A stretch of 25,090 nucleotides of DNA from Candidatus Scatousia excrementipullorum (GCA_017694215.1 JADIND010000053.1:1-25090); one strand, 5' to 3'. Counted from the first letter of the stretch, positions 14,764 to 22,417 are shown. The notes: generated by a model not told the origin, from the sequence alone. Numbers and translations: made by a program.

Positions 14764-16089
14764 TTATTTTGAAAGAAATTTTATCAACTTATTTATATCT
14801 TTGTTCCAGATACCGTTCCAGTTTCTGATGAGAACATCAGCCGGTGTAATACCTTCAAGCGTATATTTTTTTATGTAATCAAGATACCTGTCATCACCGC
14901 AATTCTTTTCTATCAGATACTTTTCGCTTATATAGAGAATTTCTTTTGCAATATCTTTTCCGCGGACTCTTGCAATTTTTGCATCAAGCCCGCTTTTCGG
15001 AACATTGTATCTAAATTCCGAAAAGTCGTGATATTTGAAAGGTTTCAGCAGTTCTTCGATTTCATCCATAGCACAGGAAGAGGAAAAAATTCCTTTATAG
15101 ATTGCAAGAACAGCACAAACAGCCTCTAAAGGCCCGCAGTCATGGTTTCTTATTTCAATAAAATTACGCAGTCTGACATCCGGAAAACAAAGATTAGCTT
15201 GCAGTAAATAATCTTCCATTGTCGGTTCAAAACCTTCAAATCCGCCGAGCATAAACTCTTTAAAATTCATTTTGCCGTTAAGTTCGACCGGCAGCCCTTC
15301 TCTGTTTATAAAGATTACCGGCGTTTCCATTACGTAATCTATGTATTCATCAAAAGAAAAATCATCTTTCAATTTATAAGCAAAACCGCATCTTTCGTTA
15401 TCGGTATTCAGCCAGCTTAAAGCCCTGAACGATTTATAACCGGTGTCTACCCCGCCTCTTATCGGAGAATTTGCAAACATTGCTGTTATAAAAGGAACAA
15501 GTTTGTTTGCTATTTTAAACTTTCTCATAGCATCTTCTTCCGAAGAAAAATCAAAACATGCCTGAATGCCGGCGGTTTCTCTCATCATAACGTCGGAAAG
15601 AATTCCCCACAGATATTTTGCCATAACAGCGTATCGTTTTTTAGGAATAAGATTAATCATCTTATGTGTAGAGAGTGGGGAAACTCCGTAGCAGAGAAGT
15701 TTTATTCCCATCCTGTCCAAAATGGGAGCCATTAATTTATCTAAATTTTTAATCTTTTTCTCAAGAGCCTGAATGCTTGTTTCGGGTTTTAAACTCAGTT
15801 CAGTCTGGCATCCGGGTTCAAGAGTAATCGTATCGTGTCCGCATTTTAAGCCTATAATGTTATAATCATCCGTTATATAATCCCAGTTTTCAGCTTTGGC
15901 AAAAGCTCTTAAAAAATTGCAAACTCCGAATTCTGAACCATAGTCAACGGCTTTGTTTGTTACAACGGAAATCGGAAGCCTCTCGTATTCAACACCGATA
16001 CTGTGCTGCGATATATCTTTGCACCCTGATGTATAAATTTTCAGAATGTCCTGATATTCCAAATGTTCCTGTAATTTTAAAGTATTCAA
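14764..16089 (-). CDS. gshA: Glutamate-cysteine ligase, plant/cyanobacterial type
   Basis: A 441-residue ligase that joins glutamate and cysteine using ATP, the first step of glutathione synthesis. Family motifs seen: IGVEYE (31-36), the substrate-binding LEPGCQTELS (90-99), MMRETAGIQACFDFSSE (168-184), which matches the MM-R-T-x-VQ-x-xDFSSE block of plant and EgtA-type enzymes, and FIEIRNHDCGP near residue 315. The E. coli GshA and bifunctional GshAB architectures are excluded by these motifs. The start is TTG with a strong GGAGG 5 nt upstream. No gshB is nearby, so the product could be glutathione or only gamma-glutamylcysteine. It lies upstream of rnpB on the same strand and is divergent from ksgA. 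Confidence 0.88.
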   Translation of the reverse strand: MNTLKLQEHLEYQDILKIYTSGCKDISQHSIGVEYERLPISVVTNKAVDYGSEFGVCNFLRAFAKAENWDYITDDYNIIGLKCGHDTITLEPGCQTELSLKPETSIQALEKKIKNLDKLMAPILDRMGIKLLCYGVSPLSTHKMINLIPKKRYAVMAKYLWGILSDVMMRETAGIQACFDFSSEEDAMRKFKIANKLVPFITAMFANSPIRGGVDTGYKSFRALSWLNTDNERCGFAYKLKDDFSFDEYIDYVMETPVIFINREGLPVELNGKMNFKEFMLGGFEGFEPTMEDYLLQANLCFPDVRLRNFIEIRNHDCGPLEAVCAVLAIYKGIFSSSCAMDEIEELLKPFKYHDFSEFRYNVPKSGLDAKIARVRGKDIAKEILYISEKYLIEKNCGDDRYLDYIKKYTLEGITPADVLIRNWNGIWNKDINKLIKFLSK

Positions 16090-16163
16090 TTCAGCCTCCG
16101 TAAAGTTATTATAACATCACCATAAATATCAAAAAATATTTAACAAAACATTTACCTGCTTGT

Positions 16164-16172
16164 GGTATATTA
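16164..16172 (+). promoter_or_regulatory. Extended -10 promoter of ksgA
   Basis: TGGTATATT fits TGn-TATAAT with one mismatch. The start codon follows about 10 nt later and no Shine-Dalgarno is present, so the leader would be only a few nucleotides. Confidence 0.45.
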
Positions 16173-16181
16173 GTAAGTAAG

Positions 16182-17015
16182 ATGAATTACTACGACAGAG
16201 CAAAATATTTCAGAACAAAAAAACGACTCGGGCAAAATTTCCTGATAAATGGTGAAGTTATTGCTAATATAATAGATTACGCGGAAATTTCACCGGAAGA
16301 TACCGTTATCGAAATCGGCCCCGGAGTAGGTTTTGTAACGGAGCAGCTTGTAAAGCATGCTAAACATGTTATAGCAATAGAACTTGATGAAGAAGCAGTT
16401 AAAGAATTACAAAAACTTAATGCCCCGAACCTTACAATTATCCATAAAGATATTTTGAAAACGGATTTGTCTGAACTTTGTGAAGGCAAAGTAAAAGTGG
16501 TTGCAAATATCCCGTATTATATAACGAGCCCTATTATCGCACACCTGCTGGGTGAAATTGACGATTTGGAAAACAAAAACCGCAATAAGATTACCGATAT
16601 TCTTTTAATGGTACAGGAGGAAGTTGCAAGACGAATGGTTGCAACGGAAAAATCTCAGTCTAAACAATACGGACTATTGACAATACTTTCACAATTCTGG
16701 GCGGATGTGGAAATAAAAGAGCTTGTCGGCAGGCGTTCATTTTATCCGGCTCCGAAAGTTAATTCCGCGTTAGTCAAACTTACGGTGAGAGAAAACCCTA
16801 AACTTGAATTATCAGACTATACACACTTTAGAAAAACAATAAAAGCAGCATTCTCTCAACGCAGAAAGAATATTAAAAATTGTCTTTTAAGCGGCGGATT
16901 TTCCAAAGAAAACATCCAAAGAGCAATGCAAGAATTAGGCCTTGACGAAAATACCCGCGGGGAAAAACTTTCAATAGAAGATTTCGGCAGCCTTTCGGAG
17001 GCTTTAAAAAATTAA
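16182..17015 (+). CDS. ksgA: 16S rRNA dimethyladenosine transferase
   Basis: A 277-residue KsgA/RsmA methyltransferase that dimethylates two adjacent adenosines near the 3' end of 16S rRNA with SAM, late in 30S assembly. The N-terminal RLGQNFLIN (15-23) is the family signature. The SAM-binding VIEIGPGVGFVTEQL (42-56) and the catalytic NIPYYITSP (109-117) follow, and the C-terminal helical domain is complete. Length is normal. Downstream one expects ispE, as in many bacteria, but about 600 bp of repeats and a GIY-YIG nuclease ORF lie in between. Confidence 0.96.
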   Translation: MNYYDRAKYFRTKKRLGQNFLINGEVIANIIDYAEISPEDTVIEIGPGVGFVTEQLVKHAKHVIAIELDEEAVKELQKLNAPNLTIIHKDILKTDLSELCEGKVKVVANIPYYITSPIIAHLLGEIDDLENKNRNKITDILLMVQEEVARRMVATEKSQSKQYGLLTILSQFWADVEIKELVGRRSFYPAPKVNSALVKLTVRENPKLELSDYTHFRKTIKAAFSQRRKNIKNCLLSGGFSKENIQRAMQELGLDENTRGEKLSIEDFGSLSEALKN

Positions 17016-17021
17016 TTTTAT

Positions 17022-17047
17022 CTGCGGGCTTGACTCGCAATCGCATT
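17022..17047 (+). repeat. Degenerate REP-like hairpin copy
   Basis: Shares GCGGGCTTGAC and CGCAATCGCAT with the perfect copy at 17166-17197, in the same orientation. One stem base is changed and the left end is shortened. It lies 7 bp after the ksgA stop and may help end the ksgA transcript. Confidence 0.65.
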
Positions 17048-17165
17048 GATGTGACAGTAATGTGATTCTTGAATGTCCCAAACATCACTTTTCGCATCTG
17101 CTTAAAGGATTTTTTACGTCTTTCAGAATGATGTGCTTTAATGTTATGGCCGTTTTTTGTAAGTT

Positions 17166-17197
17166 TGCGTCATTGCGGGCTTGACCCGCAATCGCAT
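17166..17197 (+). repeat. Left 32-bp inverted repeat, REP-like hairpin
   Basis: This 32-bp block is the exact reverse complement of 17580-17611. It is itself a hairpin: ATTGCGGG pairs with CCCGCAAT around the loop CTTGA. The two copies bracket the GIY-YIG reading frame. Similar hairpins are common as dispersed repeats in other bacteria (from memory, not searched). Confidence 0.9.
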
Positions 17198-17209
17198 TAC
17201 CTGTAAAAT
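17181..17209 (+). promoter_or_regulatory. Candidate promoter of the GIY-YIG gene, -35 inside the repeat
   Basis: TTGACC (17181-17186), formed by the loop and stem of the left hairpin, is followed after exactly 17 bp by TAAAAT (17204-17209). The start codon begins 7 nt later, with no Shine-Dalgarno. Confidence 0.5.
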
Positions 17210-17215
17210 TATATT

Positions 17216-17626
17216 ATGCCTGAACAATATGGATATTTATATATCCTGACAAATACTTATAATACCGCATTTTACATAGGTGTCACATCTGACCTGAAAC
17301 GAAGAATCTTTGAACATAAACAAAAATTAATTGAAGGGCATACTAAAAAATATAGTTTAAATAAACTGGTATATTTTGAAAAATATAATTTTATAGTTGA
17401 TGCAATAAAGCGTGAAAAAAATTTAAAAAACTGGAAACGAAAATGGAAAATAGAGTTAATAAAACAATGCAACCCTAAAATGACAGATTTAACTCTATGG
17501 CTCTGTGGAAATAATATGAATAACAATATAGAAACAAAATTAGTAACTGATAAAGATATTAAGTATGAAATTCCGAATTATGCGATTGCGGGTCAAGCCC
17601 GCAATGACGCAGTAGAAAATAAAAAA
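17216..17626 (+). CDS. GIY-YIG nuclease (COG2827-like), open into ispE
   Basis: Residues 1-~95 form a single-domain GIY-YIG endonuclease: GYLYILTN (6-13), YIGVTSDLKRRIFEHK (20-35) with the catalytic-type Arg and His, LVYFE (51-55), and REKNLKNWKRKWKIELI (66-82). Such small nucleases normally end soon after the NPxxxDL segment, here ~87-93. This frame has no stop there. It continues through a ~35-residue Asn/Lys-rich stretch, through the right repeat (encoding IAGQARNDA), and in frame into ispE at 17627; the coordinates given end just before the ispE start. So the product may be a nuclease-IspE fusion, or the nuclease has lost its own stop. Target and role are unknown. Confidence 0.75.
17580..17611 (-). 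repeat. Right 32-bp inverted repeat, REP-like hairpin
   Basis: Perfect inverted copy of 17166-17197, ending 15 nt before the ispE start codon. It is part of the open frame that joins the nuclease to ispE, and its hairpin would sit in the ispE ribosome-binding region. Confidence 0.9.
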
Positions 17627-18421
17627 ATGTCAATTAAAATCCAGTGTCCGGCAAAAATTAATCTGACTCTAAAAGTTACAGGCAAACGTCCTGACGGTTT
17701 TCATAATATTGAAAGCATAATGCAGACCATAAGTCTTTTTGATTACCTGACGATAAATGCAGAATCCGCTGAAACTTTCGAAATTTATCTTTCCGGAACA
17801 AGCGATGAAATTCCTTATGATGAAAAAAATATTGTCTATAAGGCTGCAAAACTTTTTGGGGAAAAGTCCGGTATTTCACCGCAAAAGGTTGATATATTTA
17901 TAGAAAAAAATATTCCTGTTGCGGCAGGACTTGCCGGCGGCAGCACTGATGCAGCCGGAACCCTTTTCGGATTGAATAAAATATTTAATGAACCTTTAAG
18001 CAAAAAAGAATTGCATGAGTTATGTGCCTCACTCGGGTCTGATTTAAATTTTTGTCTTGAAGGCGGAAGGCAAATGACAACGGGCAGGGGTGAAATTCTT
18101 GAACCTTTGCTGTATAAAGAATTTTCTCTTTCGCTTATCAAACCGCTAACCCTCGGGATTAGTGCAAAAGAGGCTTATACAAAATTCGCACAGAAAGAAA
18201 AAAACGGCAGGGCAAATTTTGTAAACGATTTGGAGTGGGCAATCCTCGGGGACTATCCGGAACTTCAAAAAATAAAAAAACTTTATCCGGATGCGATTAT
18301 GTCGGGTTCAGGCTCAACGTATTATATTATCGGGAAAGAATTTTCACCTCTTGAGGGGTATATGACGAAAAATAATTTAACGACAATTCCGTATGGCGTG
18401 CAGACGGTTACTCCGGAGTAA
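17627..18421 (+). CDS. ispE: 4-diphosphocytidyl-2-C-methyl-D-erythritol kinase
   Basis: IspE phosphorylates CDP-methylerythritol with ATP in the MEP pathway to isoprenoids. From the ATG at 17627 it is 264 residues. The start is chosen because MSIKIQCPAKINLTLKV aligns with the usual N-terminus of the family: K10 in PAKINL, the GHMP phosphate loop PVAAGLAGGSTDAA (97-110), D139 in LGSDLNF, and SGSGSTYY near the C-terminus. It is slightly shorter than most IspE. No Shine-Dalgarno precedes this ATG; instead a repeat hairpin lies 15 nt upstream. The frame stays open back to 17216, so it may be made as the C-terminal part of a 401-residue nuclease-kinase fusion or from weak internal initiation. Confidence 0.92.
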   Translation: MSIKIQCPAKINLTLKVTGKRPDGFHNIESIMQTISLFDYLTINAESAETFEIYLSGTSDEIPYDEKNIVYKAAKLFGEKSGISPQKVDIFIEKNIPVAAGLAGGSTDAAGTLFGLNKIFNEPLSKKELHELCASLGSDLNFCLEGGRQMTTGRGEILEPLLYKEFSLSLIKPLTLGISAKEAYTKFAQKEKNGRANFVNDLEWAILGDYPELQKIKKLYPDAIMSGSGSTYYIIGKEFSPLEGYMTKNNLTTIPYGVQTVTPE

Positions 18422-18464
18422 TGCAGATGTTTTTTAATACTCCGTAATCGTACAGTCACTGCCG

Positions 18465-18658
18465 ATGTCATCCTGAAAGCGTAAAAAAATATTTGAGCCT
18501 TTTCAGTAATGTAGGTTTTGGTAATCTCTGATTACCGAAACATTTTTGTTGTGGTAAATTAAAATTTACTGTTCAGGATCTTACCGCCGGTATAGAATAA
18601 GAGATTCTGAACAGTCACGCTTCCTGTGAGCCGCCACAGTTAACGTTTCAGAATGACA
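18465..18658 (+). repeat. MITE-like composite repeat, copy 1
   Basis: It begins ATGTCATCCTGAAAGC and ends TTTCAGAATGACA, which are near-perfect terminal inverted repeats. Inside are the hairpin GGTAATCTCTGATTACC and a pair CTGTTCAGGATCTT / GAGATTCTGAACAG. It matches 24431-24636 over most of its length but lacks one internal hairpin arm. The gap 18422-18805 holds no gene. Confidence 0.8.
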
Positions 18659-18668
18659 GAAAATTTGT

Positions 18669-18720
18669 ATGTCATCCTGAACTTGTTTCAGGATCTTAGA
18701 AAATTTTCACCTTTCAGCTC
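18669..18720 (+). repeat. Dispersed palindrome plus 36-nt repeat end
   Basis: TCCTGAA and TTCAGGA form a hairpin within 18672-18693. The stretch 18685-18720 recurs at 25055-25090 with two adjacent base differences. Similar TCATCCTGAAC...TTCAGGATC repeats are widespread in bacteria (from memory). Confidence 0.75.
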
Positions 18721-18805
18721 CGCTATCGTGCTAACGCACACGCTCCGCCATTAAAAGTAATGTAGATTGGGCATACATGCCCAACAATGAAATTACATTT
18801 ATCTG

Positions 18806-18834
18806 TTGACAAATTTTAAGTAAAGTTTTAAAAT
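18806..18834 (+). promoter_or_regulatory. Strong sigma-70 promoter of nrdD
   Basis: A perfect TTGACA (18806-18811), a 17-bp spacer, and TAAAAT (18829-18834). The predicted transcript starts near 18841, exactly where the riboswitch begins. Confidence 0.8.
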
Positions 18835-18840
18835 AAATTT

Positions 18841-18940
18841 ACTATTTTGAGGAAAGCATGGGTGAAAATCCCTCACTGGACCGCAGCCGTTACAGTCGGA
18901 ATGCTCATTATAGTTGATGTTACCACGGAAATCTGGGAGA
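18841..18940 (+). promoter_or_regulatory. Cobalamin riboswitch (compact, class II-like)
   Basis: A B12-sensing leader for nrdD. ACTAT (18841-18845) pairs with ATAGT (18910-18914) as P1. AGCAT (18855-18859) pairs with ATGCT (18901-18905). GGGTGAAAATCCC is the invariant P4 arm. ACTG/CAGT closes P5, whose loop holds CCGCAGCCG. CGGAATGCTC matches the conserved 3' core. A downstream hairpin, CCA...TGG (18923-18936), shows CGG in its loop, able to kiss CCG of the P5 loop. Its 3' strand runs into GGGAG (18935-18939), the nrdD Shine-Dalgarno. Binding B12 should therefore block translation. The ~100-nt size without peripheral arms fits the short class. Confidence 0.82.
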
Positions 18941-18947
18941 TTTTTTT

Positions 18948-20804
18948 ATGAACAATACTATCTTGAAAAACGGCACAAATGTTGTGTCTTTGGACACTGC
19001 AAAAAAAGCTTACGTATCCAATCCGTTAGGCGAAAAACAGAATGACAATACTGTACTTGTTGACAGTTACCTTAAACAGCTTGATTGGAAAGTCAATGAA
19101 AATTCCAACATGTCCTATTCGATTCAGGGACTTAACAACTACATTGCATCAGAAGTCAGTAAAACTTACTGGCTGAACAAAATTTATAACGAAAAAATTA
19201 GAAATGCTCACATTAGCGGGGATATTCATATCCATGATTTGAATATTATATCCGTATATTGTGTGGGTTGGGATTTAAAAGATTTGCTTACGGAAGGTTT
19301 TAGAGGCGTCAAGGGTAAAATTGAGAGCAAGCCTCCGAAACATTTCAGAACTGCCTTAGGACAAATTGTTAATTTTATGTACACAATGCAGGGTGAAGCT
19401 GCAGGAGCACAGGCATTTTCAAATTTTGATACTCTTCTTGCACCTTTTATCAGGTACGACAACCTTACTTATGAACAGGTTAAACAGGCGATACAGGAAT
19501 TTGTGTTTAATATGAATGTTCCGACACGTGTCGGGTTCCAGACACCTTTTACAAATATTACAATGGATTTAACTGTCCCTACGTATTATACAGAACAGCC
19601 TGTCATAATCGGCGGTGAACTTACGGAAGATACTTACAAAGATTTTCAGCCTGAAATGGATTTGTTAAATAAAGCATTCTTTGAAGTTATGATGGAAGGG
19701 GATGCCTCGGGCAGAGTCTTTACATTCCCTATTCCGACCTATAATATTACTAAAGATTTCGACTGGGATAACGAAAACCTGACAGGTCTTTGGGAAATGA
19801 CTGCAAAATACGGTATCCCTTATTTTTCAAACTTTATAAATTCTGATATGTCACCTGAAGATGCCCGTTCAATGTGCTGCAGATTGAGAATAGATAACCG
19901 CGAACTTGAATACAGAGGCGGCGGTCTTTTCGGCTCAAATCCGCTCACGGGTTCTGTCGGTGTTGTGACGATTAACCTGCCGAAAATTGCCGATAATGTT
20001 AAAAATAAAGGAGAATTTTTAGAACAGCTTTCGCAAAAAATGGAAATTGCAAAAGAAAGTCTGGAGATAAAACGCAAACTTCTTGAAGATTTGACGGACA
20101 AAAACCTCTATCCTTATACAAAATTTTATCTGAGAGATATAAAAGCACGTTTCGATGTTTACTGGAAAAACCATTTTTCTACAATCGGACTGATAGGTAT
20201 GAATGAGGCGTGCTTAAACCTCCTTGGTTCTGATATCGGCAGTTTCCGCGGCAAACAATTTGCACTGGATGTTATGGACTTTATGAGAGCGAAAATTGTT
20301 GAATTCCAGAAAGAAACAGGCAACAATTATAACCTTGAGGCAACACCCGGGGAAGGAACTTCATACAGGCTTGCGAAACTCGACAAAAACCATAAATATA
20401 AATATTTTACAAATTCTACCCAGCTGCCGGTAGATTATACCGATGATATTTTTGAGGTTCTTGACCATCAGGACGAATTGCAGACAAAATACACGGGCGG
20501 AACGGTTGTGCATATTTTTGCGGGTGAGAGAATTACAAACCTTGAAACAATGAAAAATCTCGTGAAAAAAGTCTGTAACAATTACAAACTTCCGTATTTC
20601 ACTTTCTCCCCGACCTTCAGCACCTGTCCGAACCATGGCTATGTTGCCGGTGAACACTTTAAATGTCCGGACTGCGGAGCGGACTGTGAAGTTTATTCAA
20701 GAATTGTAGGCTACATAAGACCCGTCAGTCAGTGGAATAAAGGTAAACAAACGGAATTTCACAATAGAACTAATTTTGATGTGGACACTTGCGGGTGTAA
20801 TTAA
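18948..20804 (+). CDS. nrdD: Anaerobic ribonucleoside-triphosphate reductase (class III)
   Basis: A 618-residue oxygen-sensitive glycyl-radical enzyme that makes dNTPs in anaerobic growth. Family blocks seen: GDIHIHDLN (91-99), YCVGWDLKDLL (104-114), the active-site cysteines C310/C311 in MCCRLRIDNRELEYRGGG, FGSNPLTGSVGVVTINLP, the zinc-binding CPNH...CPDCG (560-577), and the glycyl-radical site SRIVGYIRP with Gly588. The N-terminal ATP-cone of E. coli NrdD is absent, so dATP inhibition through that domain is not expected. The start follows GGGAG, which is inside the riboswitch. B12 control suggests a B12-dependent class II reductase elsewhere. The activase follows 47 bp later. Confidence 0.95.
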   Translation: MNNTILKNGTNVVSLDTAKKAYVSNPLGEKQNDNTVLVDSYLKQLDWKVNENSNMSYSIQGLNNYIASEVSKTYWLNKIYNEKIRNAHISGDIHIHDLNIISVYCVGWDLKDLLTEGFRGVKGKIESKPPKHFRTALGQIVNFMYTMQGEAAGAQAFSNFDTLLAPFIRYDNLTYEQVKQAIQEFVFNMNVPTRVGFQTPFTNITMDLTVPTYYTEQPVIIGGELTEDTYKDFQPEMDLLNKAFFEVMMEGDASGRVFTFPIPTYNITKDFDWDNENLTGLWEMTAKYGIPYFSNFINSDMSPEDARSMCCRLRIDNRELEYRGGGLFGSNPLTGSVGVVTINLPKIADNVKNKGEFLEQLSQKMEIAKESLEIKRKLLEDLTDKNLYPYTKFYLRDIKARFDVYWKNHFSTIGLIGMNEACLNLLGSDIGSFRGKQFALDVMDFMRAKIVEFQKETGNNYNLEATPGEGTSYRLAKLDKNHKYKYFTNSTQLPVDYTDDIFEVLDHQDELQTKYTGGTVVHIFAGERITNLETMKNLVKKVCNNYKLPYFTFSPTFSTCPNHGYVAGEHFKCPDCGADCEVYSRIVGYIRPVSQWNKGKQTEFHNRTNFDVDTCGCN

Positions 20805-20851
20805 AAACGAAAGTACCGTTAAAAAACGGCAGCACCGGATTAGATAAAACT

Positions 20852-21520
20852 ATGTTAATAGGCGGATTACAAAAGACATCATTACTGGATTTTCCGGACA
20901 AAATAAGTGCTATAGTATTCACGGCGGGATGTAATTTCCGCTGCGGATACTGTCATAATCCGGAATTAATCAATCAAGTTACAACCGTAAAAGATATTTT
21001 TGAGTTTTTAAATTCCAGAAAAGGAAAGCTGGACGGAGTGGTTATTACCGGCGGAGAGCCATGTTTACAGAAAGATTTGCCGGAATTTATAAAAAAAATT
21101 AAAAGCCTTGGCTTTGCCGTAAAACTTGATACTAACGGCAGTTTCCCCGAAATGCTTGAGAAAGTTTTGCCGGATGTGGATTATGTTGCAATGGATATAA
21201 AGGCACCGCTTAATAAATATTCAAAAATCGTAAACATTAATGTAAATATTGATAATATTCAAAAAAGCATAAACTTGCTGAAAAACAGCGGTATTGACTA
21301 CGAATTTCGTACAACTGTAATAAAATCCCAGCTTTCATATAAAGATTTTGAAGAAATAGGCATTCTTATACAAAACGCACCGCGATATTATCTGCAAAAA
21401 TTTGTACCCTCAAAAATTCTCGACCCTTCTTTAAAATCGGAAACAACCTATTCAGCGGAAGAATTTGAAAAAATAAAAAAAGTTCTCACCCCGTATATCT
21501 CTGAAATATATGTAAGATAA
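20852..21520 (+). CDS. nrdG: Anaerobic RNR-activating radical SAM protein
   Basis: A 222-residue radical SAM activase that installs the glycyl radical on NrdD. The cluster motif CNFRCGYC (C27, C31, C34) follows the typical opening GGLQKTSLLDFPDKISAIVFTAGC. VITGGEPCLQKDLPEF supplies the SAM-binding GGEP. VKLDTNGSFP and YVAMDIKAPL are also typical of the NrdG2 type, which is longer than E. coli NrdG. It is separated from nrdD by 47 bp containing an ACCGTT/AACGGC hairpin (20815-20830), which may adjust the ratio of the two products. A weak ribosome binding site precedes the ATG. It should fall under the same B12 control as nrdD. Confidence 0.9.
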   Translation: MLIGGLQKTSLLDFPDKISAIVFTAGCNFRCGYCHNPELINQVTTVKDIFEFLNSRKGKLDGVVITGGEPCLQKDLPEFIKKIKSLGFAVKLDTNGSFPEMLEKVLPDVDYVAMDIKAPLNKYSKIVNINVNIDNIQKSINLLKNSGIDYEFRTTVIKSQLSYKDFEEIGILIQNAPRYYLQKFVPSKILDPSLKSETTYSAEEFEKIKKVLTPYISEIYVR

Positions 21521-21554
21521 AGATTAAGATTTCTTAAAATTCATAAATCGGGTA

Positions 21555-21583
21555 TTCACTATTTAAAATGTATGAAGTACAAT
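21555..21583 (+). promoter_or_regulatory. Candidate promoter of the acyltransferase gene
   Basis: TTCACT (21555-21560) and TACAAT (21578-21583) with a 17-bp spacer. It implies a start of transcription at about 21590, after the first in-frame ATG (21572) and just before the second (21593). Confidence 0.45.
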
Positions 21584-21592
21584 AGATATATC

Positions 21593-22417
21593 ATGAGCGT
21601 TGTAGAAGAAAAATTATATTCTGACATCCCGCCGACAAAGTTGAGGAATAAAGAGGAGAAATTTAAACCGGCCAAGACCAGCAAATTCTGGCTCTGGGTT
21701 GCAAGTATGTTTTTCTTTAACATGCTGCAAAACAGGTTTTACGCATTCCGCTATAAAGGGGCGGAAAATGTTATGGAAAAAGGTGTTCCGACTATTCTTT
21801 TTGCCCCTCATTGCAACTGGTGGGACGGAATTGTCATGTATAATGTTACACACAGAATTTTCCATAAAGAAATACGTTTAATGATAGAAGAACTCAATCG
21901 TTTTCCGCTTTTAAGACGCGGCGGAGGTTATTCCGTTTGCAAAAAATCTCCCCAATCAGCTATGAAAGCTCTTCAATATTCGGTTGATGTTGTAGGGGAT
22001 TTAAAAAATATACTTTGTATTTTTCCGCAAGGAATCATAAGACCTCCACATTACAGACCTATAGTTTTCCAGACAGGACTTGCATACATCGCACAGAATG
22101 CGGTCAAGCGTTACGGAAAAGTAAACCTTGTACCTATGGCTGTTGATTATTGCTTTTTGAGAGATAATCGACCTGAAGTTATCGTAGAATTCGGACAGAA
22201 GATTACATTGACGAAAGAGCATACTATTCAGGATAGAAAAGAACTTACACATTTACTTGAAAGAAGTTTGGAAAAAACATGCGATGATCAACTCCAAACA
22301 ATTTCTGCCGGCGATTTAGATAATCACAAAATTTTGTTTAAGCAGCATTTAAAATGGTACAGACGTATAGAACAACGTCTGAAACGTATTGATATTCCGC
22401 CAGTTGCGGATGTTTAA
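21593..22417 (+). CDS. 1-acylglycerol-3-phosphate acyltransferase-like protein (PlsC family)
   Basis: A 274-residue glycerolipid acyltransferase, peripheral at the membrane, likely moving an acyl chain to a lysophospholipid or related acceptor. The catalytic HX4D box is HCNWWD (H73, D78). FPQGIIRP at 144-151 stands in for the FPEGTR acceptor-binding motif, with Gln for Glu. A hydrophobic patch at 32-50 (FWLWVASMFFF) may attach it to the membrane. The ATG at 21593 is preferred to that at 21572 because a promoter overlaps the earlier one; neither has a Shine-Dalgarno. The altered FPEGTR box makes substrate choice uncertain. It follows the nrdDG genes but probably has its own promoter. Confidence 0.82.
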   Translation: MSVVEEKLYSDIPPTKLRNKEEKFKPAKTSKFWLWVASMFFFNMLQNRFYAFRYKGAENVMEKGVPTILFAPHCNWWDGIVMYNVTHRIFHKEIRLMIEELNRFPLLRRGGGYSVCKKSPQSAMKALQYSVDVVGDLKNILCIFPQGIIRPPHYRPIVFQTGLAYIAQNAVKRYGKVNLVPMAVDYCFLRDNRPEVIVEFGQKITLTKEHTIQDRKELTHLLERSLEKTCDDQLQTISAGDLDNHKILFKQHLKWYRRIEQRLKRIDIPPVADV

